From NCBI RefSeq assembly GCF_032397745.1, contig NZ_CP135921.1, forward strand, positions 7,118,501-7,182,500: DNA of 64,000 bases, read 5' to 3'. The notes below the pieces were generated by a model that saw only the letters and a program-made list of their open reading frames with translations, searched no databases and was not told where the DNA came from. This stretch comes from Bradyrhizobium prioriisuperbiae. GTDB lineage: Bacteria > Pseudomonadota > Alphaproteobacteria > Rhizobiales > Xanthobacteraceae. Made by a program: the position numbers and the translations under genes. Shown here piece after piece: positions 7,764-16,506 of the stretch. Positions within the stretch are counted from its first letter, which is position 1, and every line of letters begins with the position of its first letter.

Positions 7764-8480
7764 ATGAGACCCGAACAGACCCGAATGGGGCGAGCCCTAT
7801 TGAATTGGTCGCTCGATCAGTTGGCCGCTGCATCTGGCGTCCATCGCAACACCATTTCGAATTTCGAAACTGGAAAATACGGTGGCGACGCGGAGAAGCT
7901 TGCTGCAATCAAGAACGCGCTTGAGTCCTCCGGCGTAATCTTCGTGGACGAGAACGGAGAAGGCTCAGGGGTCCGACTGAGACGATTTAGGATCGGCGAC
8001 ATCGTCAGATTCAGGCCGCAAACGAGAGTGCGGCTCAGCTTTGACATCGCGGCCGACGATGTTGGCACGGTTGTAGAAGTGGAACCGCATCCTCCACAGA
8101 CCGGCCCCACATATCGCATGAGCGTTCAATTTGCGCGCGTGCTTGTACCTGGCGTCTTCAGGTTTGAATATGAACTTGTAAAAGCAGCGCCAGCCTTCTC
8201 CATCCAAAGCTTCATTGAAAGCGGCGGAAGACCAATGATACCTCCGGGCAACTTCATAGCGAACCCCGTGCAAGATTTACCGGCACAACTTGAAACTGAT
8301 TTGAATAGGCTGCCGCGGGAATTGGGGGCGCTCATTCTCGTACCTACATCAGACGTCAATCTGAGACGCGAGGTCGATGCGCGCGGCTTCTTCGTGAAAG
8401 AGAGCTCACAAGCTCTCGTGCTCCTGTTTCGTCAGTTTCCAGAGGGAGTTCTCTACACTGGATCCTGGACACCAACATGA
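7764..8480 (+). CDS. Small XRE-type HTH protein with beta-rich C-terminal domain
   Basis: The protein has 238 residues from the second of two adjacent ATGs (7761 and 7764); AAAGG lies just upstream. The first 55 residues form a compact helix-turn-helix (SLDQLAAASGVHRNTISNFE). A beta-rich stretch follows around residues 75-145 (FRIGDIVRFRPQTRVRLSFD, VGTVVEVEPHPP), resembling an SH3- or KOW-like barrel, and then an uncharacterised tail of about 90 residues. It is divergent from the HTH-ImmA/IrrE gene. In known systems the peptidase cleaves such an HTH partner, so a de-repression switch for the island is a reasonable inference, not shown. Confidence 0.65.
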   Translation: MRPEQTRMGRALLNWSLDQLAAASGVHRNTISNFETGKYGGDAEKLAAIKNALESSGVIFVDENGEGSGVRLRRFRIGDIVRFRPQTRVRLSFDIAADDVGTVVEVEPHPPQTGPTYRMSVQFARVLVPGVFRFEYELVKAAPAFSIQSFIESGGRPMIPPGNFIANPVQDLPAQLETDLNRLPRELGALILVPTSDVNLRREVDARGFFVKESSQALVLLFRQFPEGVLYTGSWTPT

Positions 8481-8773
8481 TATCTCGTCGGACTTCCGAC
8501 ACATCATTTGTGAATTGAAGTGTAGACATCTAAGTCAGCACACTTGTCGTCACCCATTGCGGCGACGGGGTGGACGGCACCCTGAACGGCACCAATGCGC
8601 CAAGATGGTCGTTGACACAACCCATCTGAGTGGAGCCGCCCATCCCATCACCTTAATTCTTCACCTAAGGCTTGGACTGGAGCCGATGTGATCGCAAGAT
8701 GATCGGCGCAAGTGTCGGCACACCGGAAGCCGCGGTTCATCAATGCCCCTTACGGCTGTTCTGATATCTTCGC

Positions 8774-10225
8774 CTAATCTATGAGAGCGCTCAGTTCTGC
8801 AATCAGCGCAACCGCAGCCTCGCTGTTGCCCTCCTGTTGCATCCAGATACCAAAGAGCATGGGAAATAATTGCGCTGGCGACAATCCCAACTGGCTACAC
8901 AAATTCGAATACCAGTCGTGATTCTCTGCCCCCTGTAGGCCGAATAGGATGACCCCAACATCATCTGAACCAGTAGCATTCATGAGGCGCTCCGGCTGCT
9001 GAGTGACGATTTCTCTTAAGTGAAGTTCGAGCGATTTGTCACCTGGGAGAAACGTTGAGAGGCGCCTGATATCTCCAGTTATGCTCTCGCGCATATCGCC
9101 GTCATAGCAACCTATGATTTTCACCTTTTGAAATTGATCATTTAGTTTTTTTAGAAGACTAGTTATATCTCCATGCCCATTGCGAATACTGATCTCTATT
9201 CGTCGCGAAAGAGCAGGTCGCACGCGCTCGAGCATTAGCCTCAAGAAGACCTGGGCAAGTTGATCTTCCACCAACACCACCACATCGACATGAGGATCTA
9301 TGCCTATCGTTTTCATGAGCGCTGGAGGGGGCAACCCAGACCTAGTCTTTACAAGCGCCCCGTAGCGGAACAGGAAAACTAACTGCCCCTCAGAGAAGCT
9401 GTTTATGATCTTATGAGAATGACTAGTGAGCACAACGCTCAACCGCTTCTCTACAGCAACCTTCAAGAGATAGTGACTCAACGCCTCTTGAGAAGCAGGT
9501 GAGAGGTGGGTCTCAGGTTCTTCGATCAATAAGACGGCGTTGTCAGATGCGCGATCGATAGACCACCAAAGAAAAAAGAGCGCGACCTCTCCCGCTCCCA
9601 TTGTTCTGCTATCGTATCTTTCGTTGCCATAGGAAACCTCGAAGAACGGCAGAGGGGAGCCATCGTTCTCAATTTCGTAGACTTTGACCTCTCGATAATC
9701 TCTTCGGCTAATATAATTAATTTCCTCGAGGCTCTTTGCGTCCAGCGTTCGGTGCCCTACTCCGTTGATCAGATCTTCAACCTCATTAAAGGCACAGAAA
9801 TTGATCTGCTGCCTTTTCGATTCATCGGACGAATCCAGATGAATTACGTCAGTTGCAACACCAGCATCCCCGTCAACCTTCACTATTCCTTGAGTGAATG
9901 TGGCGACTGACGTCTTGGAAACTGAGTCTTGAACGTACGATAACGTTCCTTTCCCTACGCTGAGCTTGAGCTTCGTAGACGGATCATCATGCGCCAGAGC
10001 TGGCGCAGCAGCTGCCCAGAGCGCCCTCAACAAGGTGGTCTTACCGACACCATTCGGCCCGGCAAGCACAACTATAGGAGAGGGAAAAGGCAGTTCACCA
10101 CTGCCAACGCTCGGGATATTCTCGAATTCGAAGCGCTCTAGCCGAATTGGCCATCCATGAGCAGATGCTTCTAGCCGCCTTTTGTAATCTTGGACCTGTG
10201 CCAGCTTCACGAAAGCCTGCTCCAC
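8774..10225 (-). CDS. OLD-like ATPase with TOPRIM-like C-terminus (candidate defence effector)
   Basis: The 483-residue protein has a complete ABC/SMC-type ATPase: Walker A GPNGVGKTT (56-64), a signature-like MGAGEVALF (208-216), Walker B LLIEEPETHLSP (231-242) and a switch histidine in LTSHSH. After residue 310 comes a TOPRIM-like segment, VVVLVEDQLAQVF (E319) with GCYDGDM (D374, D376), as in OLD nucleases and the DUF4435 proteins of PARIS. The GTG start at 10225 overlaps the upstream DUF262 gene by 19 bases, so translation is probably coupled. ATP-dependent sensing linked to nucleic-acid cleavage is inferred from the families. The alternative is an ATPase whose TOPRIM part is not catalytic. 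Confidence 0.75.
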   Translation of the reverse strand: MEQAFVKLAQVQDYKRRLEASAHGWPIRLERFEFENIPSVGSGELPFPSPIVVLAGPNGVGKTTLLRALWAAAAPALAHDDPSTKLKLSVGKGTLSYVQDSVSKTSVATFTQGIVKVDGDAGVATDVIHLDSSDESKRQQINFCAFNEVEDLINGVGHRTLDAKSLEEINYISRRDYREVKVYEIENDGSPLPFFEVSYGNERYDSRTMGAGEVALFFLWWSIDRASDNAVLLIEEPETHLSPASQEALSHYLLKVAVEKRLSVVLTSHSHKIINSFSEGQLVFLFRYGALVKTRSGLPPPALMKTIGIDPHVDVVVLVEDQLAQVFLRLMLERVRPALSRRIEISIRNGHGDITSLLKKLNDQFQKVKIIGCYDGDMRESITGDIRRLSTFLPGDKSLELHLREIVTQQPERLMNATGSDDVGVILFGLQGAENHDWYSNLCSQLGLSPAQLFPMLFGIWMQQEGNSEAAVALIAELSALID

Positions 10226-11334
10226 TTTTCAGTGTTCACAAGCTGCGACACCGCGTACTCAAATGTCGCATCATTCCGTTGACTCAGTGCATCATGAACG
10301 CTGACGCACGCCCCCCTGTCCACGCTTACGGGAAGAGAGGCGTCGAGCGCATAAATATAAGAGTACCATAATGCAAAGTCCCGGTAGACGACTGAAGATA
10401 CGTCGGTGACACGTAAGCTCGCCCTATTCTGGAAGACACTTGCTGCCTCAGGAATATAGTTCCGGGCGAATAGCCCGCCCTCACCTCCAAAGCGAGACAT
10501 GAAAGAAAAATCGGGAGTCGGATCCTCTCTAAAGCGCGCAAAGAAGAGCAGCCAACTCAGCGCGCTCGCTTTATTCAGACGAATAGACGAGGCTTGCTCT
10601 CGCGACCTTGAAAATAGATTGATGCTGACCGACGCAGCAGAAACAGTTTCCGGGCTGAACTCATCTCGTTCTTTGAAACGCTGCGATATTAGGGTTTCCG
10701 TGCTCTTGATAGCGAACGTTCTTGCTTCGAGGAAAAACAACAAACGCGCTATAATATCATCGTAGGCCAATCGGGCGTTAGAGAAGCCAATCGTCTTCTT
10801 GCTATTGTCGCCGGCTTCAAAATCCCCGACCAGAGCCTTTAGCTGTTCTCTCGCCGGCCCATAAAACGCATTACGCTGCTCTCCCGCTGTCAGCATGCTT
10901 GGCTGATTTAAACGATAAAAAAGTTCACTCGGCTCATCGGGCAGGTAGTCAGTAATTCGGAAACATCGCAGAGTATATTGATCAAGTAGGCGCTGATCCG
11001 AGCGGCTAAGTGAACGATAGTACTTACCGTGAAGAGCAACTACGCGAGGATCGCTAGGAGTTATGTTGCCATCGATTGTGAATTCATTTTGAACGAAATC
11101 GCGGATGGCTGCGAGCCGTTGCTGGCCATCTAAAACGTCCATCCTGCCATCTGCCCGAACGACGAGGAAAACGGGAGGAATAGACCACCCTCGGATTATC
11201 GTATCGATTAGTTTCTTCTTCTTGCTTGGCGACCAAATCTCTTGCCGCTGAAATTCGGGCTGCAGGTCAATATCTTCATTATTTATTCTATCAACAACAG
11301 TTTTAAGATCCGGCTCCCAAGGAGTCATCTTCAT
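10207..11334 (-). CDS. DUF262-domain protein (GmrS/ParB-like NTPase or nicking module)
   Basis: I choose the ATG at 11334 (375 residues); a TTG at 11343 is also in frame. The first 100 residues match the DUF262 core: DIDLQPEFQRQEIW, then IIRGWSIPPVFL, then VLDGQQRLAAI. This is the ParB-like fold used by GmrS, where the DGQQR motif is central to NTP use. I see no DUF1524 HNH motif in the C-terminal half, so unlike fused GmrSD this protein seems to lack its own HNH nuclease. The overlap with the downstream ATPase-TOPRIM gene suggests that it supplies recognition or regulation and the partner supplies the effector. Confidence 0.8.
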   Translation of the reverse strand: MKMTPWEPDLKTVVDRINNEDIDLQPEFQRQEIWSPSKKKKLIDTIIRGWSIPPVFLVVRADGRMDVLDGQQRLAAIRDFVQNEFTIDGNITPSDPRVVALHGKYYRSLSRSDQRLLDQYTLRCFRITDYLPDEPSELFYRLNQPSMLTAGEQRNAFYGPAREQLKALVGDFEAGDNSKKTIGFSNARLAYDDIIARLLFFLEARTFAIKSTETLISQRFKERDEFSPETVSAASVSINLFSRSREQASSIRLNKASALSWLLFFARFREDPTPDFSFMSRFGGEGGLFARNYIPEAASVFQNRASLRVTDVSSVVYRDFALWYSYIYALDASLPVSVDRGACVSVHDALSQRNDATFEYAVSQLVNTEKWSRLS

Positions 11335-11495
11335 GTAGAGCAATCCATTATTTTATTTACCCGGCGCTACCTGGACCACGACACTATCAAAGGCGGGTGG
11401 TCCGTCACCAATATTTGACACGTGCCCACACAGGCTTCACTCCACTAGCCGCCGCTCTTCGAGCCCCTCGTCAGGAATATTTCGCGGCAACTCCC

Positions 11496-14400
11496 TCACT
11501 CCGCCGCCACCACCCGCGGCCGCTCCCCCTCCGCCTCCTCCCGCAACTCCGGATCCAGCCGCCTCTTCAACCGCCGATCAATCCGGTCGAGGTAGATATA
11601 GATCACCGGCGTGATGAACAGCGTCAGCAGTTGCGACAGGCACAGGCCGCCGACGACGGCCACGCCAAGAGGCTGGCGCAGTTCGGCGCCGGCGCCGGTG
11701 CCGAGTGCGATCGGCAGGGTGCCGAAAATCGCGGCGAAGGTGGTCATCATGATCGGGCGAAAACGCAGCAAGGCCGCTTCGCGGATGGCGTGTTCGGCGC
11801 TGAGGCCCACGCGGCGGCGCTCGAGCGCGAAGTCCACCATCATGATGGCGTTCTTCTTGACGATGCCGACCAGCATGACGATGCCGATCATGGCGATCAC
11901 CGACAGCTCCATGTTGAACAGCATCAAGGTCAGGATGGCGCCGATGCCGGCCGAAGGGAGACCGGAGATGATGGTGATGGGGTGGATGAAGCTCTCGTAG
12001 AGAATGCCGAGGATGACGAAGGCGGCGAACACCGCGGCGAGGATCAGGACGCCCTGCCCGCGCAGCGATTCCTGGAACACCTGCGCGGTGCCGGAGAAGC
12101 CGGTGACGATGGTCACCGGCAGGTTCGACTGCTGCTCCAGCCCGGTGATCTTGTCCACCGCATAGCCCAGCGAGACGCCGGGCGCGAGGTTGAACGAGAT
12201 GGTCACCGCGGGCTGCTGGCCCTGGTGGTTGATCTGCAGCGGGCCGACGGTCGGCACCATGCGCGCCACCGCTTCCAGCGGGATGGTGCGGTTATCGGCC
12301 GTCTTCATGTAGAGCTTTGACAGGTCGGAGGGATCGACCCGGAACTGCGGCTGCGCCTCCAGGATGATCTGGTAGTCGTTGGAGGGCATGTAGATGGTGC
12401 CGACCTGGCGGGCGCCATAGGCGTTGAACAGCTGGTTGCGCACCTGGTCGGCGGTGACGCCGTAGACCGCCGCCTTCTCGCGGTCGATCTCCACCGTCAT
12501 CTGCGGGTTCTTGATGTAGAGGTCGGTGGTGACGTCGAGCAGGCCCGGGATCTTCGCGATCTTGCTGCTCATGTCCGGCGCGAGGCGATAGAGCGCTTCG
12601 GTGTCGCCGCTCTGCATCACATATTGATACTGGCTCTTGGAGACCCGGCCGCCGATGTTGAGGTTCTGGATGCTCTGGAAGAACGCCTGCAGGCCCGGCA
12701 CCTGCGTCGCCTTCTGGCGCAGCCGCGCGATCACCTTCGGCGCGGGATCGCGCTGGTCCTGCGGCTTCAGCGCGATGAACAGGCGGCCGTAGTTCGCGGT
12801 GGCATTCGGGCCGCCGGAGCCGACGGTGCTGTTGACGTACTCGATGGCCGGGTCCTGTTTCATGATGCCGGCCAGCACCTGCTGGCGCGCCGACATCGCC
12901 TCGAACGAGGTGTCGGTGGCGGCTTCGGTGACGCCGATCAGGAAGCCGGTGTCCTCCTGCGGGAAGAAGCCCTTGGGCACGACCGTGTAGAGCCACACGG
13001 TGCCGCCGAGCGTCGCGAACGTCACCAGCAGCATGACGAATTTGTAGGCCAGCACCCGGTCCAGCGCCCACTCATAGGCGCGCAGCCAGGACGCAAACAT
13101 GGCTTCGAAGGCGCGCAGCACGATGTTCGGCTTGTGGTCGGGATCATGGGCTTTCAGGATGCGCGCGCAGAGCATCGGGGTCAGGGTCAGCGAGACGAAG
13201 CCCGACACCACGATCGCGATTGAAATGGTGACGGCGAATTCGCGGAACACGCGGCCGACGATGCCGCCCATCAGCAGCACCGGAATGAACACGGCGATCA
13301 GCGAGAAGGTGATCGACAGGATGGTGAAGCCGATTTCCCGGGCGCCCTTCAGCGCGGCCTCATAGGGCCGCATGCCGTGCTCGATGTGGCGGACGATGTT
13401 CTCCAGCATGACGATGGCGTCGTCGACCACGAAGCCGACCGAGAGCGTCAGCGCCAGCAGCGTCATATTGTTGATGGAGAAATCAAAGAGGTACATGAAG
13501 GCGCAGGTGCCGATCAGCGAGATCGGCACCGCCAGGGCCGGGATGAAGGTGGCGGAGGCCGAGCGCAGGAACAGGAAGATCACCATGATGACCAGCGCGA
13601 TGGCGATCAGCAGGGTCTCCTCGACGTCGGCGACGGCCTGGCGGACCGAGACCGAGCGGTCCATCATGACGTCGACCTGGACCGAGGGTGGAACCTGGGC
13701 CCGCAGGGCCGGAATCTTCGCCCGCACGCCGTCGACCACCGCGACCGTGTTGGCATCCGGCTGCTTCTGGATGGCCAGCACGATGGCCCGCTTGCCGTCG
13801 AGCCAGGTGGCGACCTTGTCGTTCTCGACACTGTCATAGATCTTGGCGACTTCCTCCAGCTTGACCGGGGAGCCGTTGCGCCAGGCCACCACGACCTGGT
13901 TGTAATCCCGGGCCTTGTCGAGCTGGGCCGAGGCCTGCAGCGCGATGTCCTGCTGCGGACCGTTCAGCGTGCCCACAGGCGTCGAGGAATTGGCGCGCGA
14001 CACGGCGGTGCGGATGTCCTCCAGCGACAGGCCGCGGGCGGCGGCGGCCTCCGGATCGGCCTGGACACGGATGGCGAACTTCTGGCTGCCATAGATCAAG
14101 ACCTGGGCGACGCCCGGAATCTGGGAGATCGCCTGCCCCATGGTGATGTCGCCGTATTCATTGACGGCGGACAGCGGCAGGGTGTCCGAGCTCAGCGAGA
14201 TGAACAGCACCGGGAAATCGGCCGGATTGACCTTCCGGAAACTCGGCGGCGTGGTCATCTCGATCGGCAGGCGGCGCTGGGCGATGGTCAGCGCGGTCTG
14301 CACGTCGAGCGAGGCCGCGTCGATGTTGCGGTTGAGGTCGAACTGGATGGTGATCGAGGTCGTGCCCTGGGACGACGACGACGACATCGAGGAAATGCCG

Positions 14401-14624
14401 GCGATGGTCGAGAGCTGCCGCTCGATGGGTCCGGCGACCGACGCCGCCATGGTGTCGGCATTGGCGCCGGGCAGCGTGGCGGAGACCTGGATGGTCGGGA
14501 AATCGACCTTGGGCAGCGCCGAGACCGGCAGCAGCCGGAAACCGAACACGCCGAACGCGATGATCGACGCCGTCAGCAGCGTCGTCATCACCGGCCGGCG
14601 GATCGACAGTTCCGACAGGTTCAT
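11496..14624 (-). CDS. RND-family multidrug efflux permease (HAE1/MdtC-like)
   Basis: The 1042-residue, full-length inner-membrane pump starts MNLSELSIRRPVMTTLLT, the usual RND opening. It has the proton-relay aspartates in GFVVDDAIVMLENIVRH and a mirrored second half ending in a C-terminal transmembrane block (AVVGGLCLSQLLTLF). The sequence sits closest to the MdtB/MdtC/MuxB type of AcrB relatives. It lies downstream of the adaptor gene in the same direction, 174 bases apart, with a palindromic repeat between them. No outer-membrane channel gene is adjacent, so a shared TolC-like protein is likely. Substrates are unknown. Confidence 0.93.
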   Translation of the reverse strand: MNLSELSIRRPVMTTLLTASIIAFGVFGFRLLPVSALPKVDFPTIQVSATLPGANADTMAASVAGPIERQLSTIAGISSMSSSSSQGTTSITIQFDLNRNIDAASLDVQTALTIAQRRLPIEMTTPPSFRKVNPADFPVLFISLSSDTLPLSAVNEYGDITMGQAISQIPGVAQVLIYGSQKFAIRVQADPEAAAARGLSLEDIRTAVSRANSSTPVGTLNGPQQDIALQASAQLDKARDYNQVVVAWRNGSPVKLEEVAKIYDSVENDKVATWLDGKRAIVLAIQKQPDANTVAVVDGVRAKIPALRAQVPPSVQVDVMMDRSVSVRQAVADVEETLLIAIALVIMVIFLFLRSASATFIPALAVPISLIGTCAFMYLFDFSINNMTLLALTLSVGFVVDDAIVMLENIVRHIEHGMRPYEAALKGAREIGFTILSITFSLIAVFIPVLLMGGIVGRVFREFAVTISIAIVVSGFVSLTLTPMLCARILKAHDPDHKPNIVLRAFEAMFASWLRAYEWALDRVLAYKFVMLLVTFATLGGTVWLYTVVPKGFFPQEDTGFLIGVTEAATDTSFEAMSARQQVLAGIMKQDPAIEYVNSTVGSGGPNATANYGRLFIALKPQDQRDPAPKVIARLRQKATQVPGLQAFFQSIQNLNIGGRVSKSQYQYVMQSGDTEALYRLAPDMSSKIAKIPGLLDVTTDLYIKNPQMTVEIDREKAAVYGVTADQVRNQLFNAYGARQVGTIYMPSNDYQIILEAQPQFRVDPSDLSKLYMKTADNRTIPLEAVARMVPTVGPLQINHQGQQPAVTISFNLAPGVSLGYAVDKITGLEQQSNLPVTIVTGFSGTAQVFQESLRGQGVLILAAVFAAFVILGILYESFIHPITIISGLPSAGIGAILTLMLFNMELSVIAMIGIVMLVGIVKKNAIMMVDFALERRRVGLSAEHAIREAALLRFRPIMMTTFAAIFGTLPIALGTGAGAELRQPLGVAVVGGLCLSQLLTLFITPVIYIYLDRIDRRLKRRLDPELREEAEGERPRVVAAE

Positions 14625-14677
14625 GGCTTAGTGCCCCGCTTCTGAATTTTCCTGAAACATCGCCGCCCGCTCGTCAT

Positions 14678-14778
14678 CCGTCATCCTGAGGTGGCCGTGC
14701 GTAGCGCGGCCCTCGAAGGACGACGGCCCGGGCCGTGCATCCTTCGAGGCCCGCTTCGCGGGCACCTCAGGATGACGG
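14678..14778. repeat. Palindromic intergenic repeat, copy 1
   Basis: Outer arms CCGTCATCCTGAGGTG (14678-14693) and CACCTCAGGATGACGG (14763-14778) are perfect inverted repeats. Inner arms CCTCGAAGGA and TCCTTCGAGG form a second pairing. A related copy lies at 16251-16365. Between the adaptor and pump genes, the RNA would fold into a long hairpin that could stabilise or attenuate the downstream pump message. Repeats of this style are scattered through Bradyrhizobium-group genomes. Confidence 0.9.
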
Positions 14779-14798
14779 ATTACTTTAATCGTCATGCC

Positions 14799-15929
14799 CT
14801 ACGCTCCCGCCTTGCGCGTGCGGACCTCGACCTTGGTGCCCTCAGACAGCAGCAACTGCCCGTCGATCACCACCTGCTCGTCGCCCTTGAGGCCGGTCTC
14901 GACCACCGAGAGGCCCTGCGAGGTGCGCAGCACCGTCACCGGCTGGACATGGGCGGTGCCATCCGCGATCACGAACACGAAGTTGCCGGTCTGGCTGCGC
15001 TGCACGGCCACCGAAGGCACCACGACCGCATGTTCGGTGCGCACGGTCAGCCGGGTCGACACCAGCGTGCCCGGCCACAGCGTCTCGGTGGCGTTCTCCA
15101 TGATGCCGCGCACGGTGATCATGCCGGTGGTCGCATCGACGGTGTTTTCCACCATGGCGATCTTGCCGGTCTCCGAGCGCTTGCTGCCGGGGATGGTGGC
15201 GACGACGGAGGAGCCGTCCGCCTTCATGGCGTCGCGCAGCTCGGCGAGCACGCGCTGGGGAATGGCGAAGGTCACATACACCGGCACCATCTGGTTGATA
15301 GTGGCGAGCGGCGTCAGGTCCGCCGGCCGCACGAAATTGCCGACCTTGACCATGGCGGCGCTGATCCGGCCCGCGATCGGCGCCTTGATCAGGGTGAAGG
15401 TCTTCTGGACCCTGAGATTTTCGAGTGCCGCCTCGTCGGCCAGGATGGTCCCCTTCAGGGTGTCGACCTGGGTCTTGGTGTTGTCGACATTGACCTGGGT
15501 GGTGGCGCCCTTGCCGATCAGCTCGGTGTAGCGGCGCAGGTCACGCTCGGCTCCGGCGAGCTGGGACTGATCCCGGGCGAGCGTCGCTTCGGCCTGGGCG
15601 ATCTGGGCGTCGAGCTGGCGGCCGTCCAGGGTGAACAGCAGGTCGCCCTCCTTGACCCGGGCGCCGTCTTCGAAGTGCACCGATGTGATGGTGGTTTCCA
15701 GCCGCGACTTCAGCGCCACGCTGGAAATCGGGGTCACGGTTCCGATGGAATCGACGTCGACGGGAACCGGCTTGCGCTCGGCCTTTGCGACTTCGACCGA
15801 CACCGTTCGCGCGCGGACCGGGGCCTGCGCGGCATCACCGCGCGTGAACCAGGATGGCTTGGTCTGGTAAGCGCCGAAACCGATGGCAACCAGCAACCCC
15901 GCCGCAATCAGCAGATGACGTGTCTTCAT
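14799..15929 (-). CDS. RND efflux periplasmic adaptor (HlyD/MdtA-like)
   Basis: The 376-residue protein has an N-terminal anchor (LLIAAGLLVAIGFGAYQT). A lipoyl/barrel-sandwich half appears first (VHFEDGARVKEGDLLFTLDG), then a coiled-coil hairpin (residues ~110-170), then the second lipoyl half (LIKAPIAGRISAAMVKVGN) and beta-barrel domains. This is the standard layout for the adaptor that joins an RND pump to an outer-membrane channel. It is the first gene of the pair with the permease at 11496. A regulator is not adjacent; the next gene upstream is a SorC regulator for a sugar locus and looks unrelated. Confidence 0.92.
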   Translation of the reverse strand: MKTRHLLIAAGLLVAIGFGAYQTKPSWFTRGDAAQAPVRARTVSVEVAKAERKPVPVDVDSIGTVTPISSVALKSRLETTITSVHFEDGARVKEGDLLFTLDGRQLDAQIAQAEATLARDQSQLAGAERDLRRYTELIGKGATTQVNVDNTKTQVDTLKGTILADEAALENLRVQKTFTLIKAPIAGRISAAMVKVGNFVRPADLTPLATINQMVPVYVTFAIPQRVLAELRDAMKADGSSVVATIPGSKRSETGKIAMVENTVDATTGMITVRGIMENATETLWPGTLVSTRLTVRTEHAVVVPSVAVQRSQTGNFVFVIADGTAHVQPVTVLRTSQGLSVVETGLKGDEQVVIDGQLLLSEGTKVEVRTRKAGA

Positions 15930-16455
15930 TACCCGTTTTTCTTTTATGTGCCGGCCAAACCTTCCCTCGGATGGACCGGTACCTCCCCCACGCGCGCTTC
16001 TTTCAGAAGCCGTTTTTGTCGTCCCGCTTATCGTCCCGTCTCGCGTCTTCTTATTATCTCGCTTGATTATATCGTTCTTATCGGCCGAAATCGCGGCCTC
16101 GCCCCACGGTAACCGGTGCCCGGCTTATCACAATCCCGCCATTCGTGGTACGCCAGACAGCTGTGATCTTGTAAAAATACCGCAGACGTCGTTACCAGCG
16201 CGCCATGCTGGCGCAAGGGAATGCGGGGTGCGACGCTACGACCTCAGGACCCGTCATCCTGAGGTGCGAGCCGAAGGCGAGCCTCGAAGGACGACGGGCC
16301 AATTCTTGAGAGGATTCGGCCGTGCATCCTTCGAGGCCCGCTTCGCGGGCACCTCAGGATGACGGTGCTAAGTTCCGTGCAGTAACTATCTGGTTGATTG
16401 CTGCGCTGCATTCCCTCCAGCCCGGCAACGACAAAGGAAGGGCGCCCCACCCCCG
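15930..16455. other. Gene-free stretch upstream of adaptor gene
   Basis: No plausible gene is visible on either strand in this 526-base stretch. It contains the efflux promoter region next to 15930, the second palindromic repeat (16251-16365) and the approach to the SorC regulator promoter. The pyrimidine-rich part near 15990-16080 has no feature I recognise. Confidence 0.6.
16251..16365. repeat. Palindromic intergenic repeat, copy 2
   Basis: This copy has the same outer arms as copy 1 (CCGTCATCCTGAGGTG at 16251-16266; CACCTCAGGATGACGG at 16350-16365), the same CCTCGAAGGACGACGG inner motif and the same GTGCATCCTTCGAGGCCCGC half. The left half reads GCGAGCCGAAGGCGAGCC instead of the sequence in copy 1, and the centre is longer. 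The two copies bracket the adaptor gene. Confidence 0.9.
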
Positions 16456-16485
16456 TTTGACTTTTGTCAATCGTCGTGACTATTG
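16456..16485 (+). promoter_or_regulatory. Putative promoter and operator of the SorC-family regulator
   Basis: TTGAC-TTTT-GTCAA (16456-16469) is a perfect inverted repeat overlapping a TTGACT -35-like box. A TATTGT -10-like box follows at 16480-16485 after 18 bases. The half-site TTGAC/GTCAA recurs as TGTCAA-TAAAT-TTGACA at 19780-19796, ahead of the kinase gene of the same locus. Autoregulation by the encoded SorC protein is inferred. Confidence 0.5.
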
Positions 16486-16506
16486 TCGAAGCCAGAGGGC
16501 GTGGAC

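Noticed and set aside
8481..8773. A possible broken transposase in the gap beside the ATPase gene
   Set aside because: Short fragments read vaguely like a transposase tail, but stops interrupt every frame and no motif is recognisable. Only the 23-base match to 2926-2948 could be supported.
16483..16506. TTG start adding eight residues to the SorC regulator
   Set aside because: The TTG falls inside the likely -10 box and has no ribosome-binding site, while the ATG at 16507 has GAGG at the right distance.
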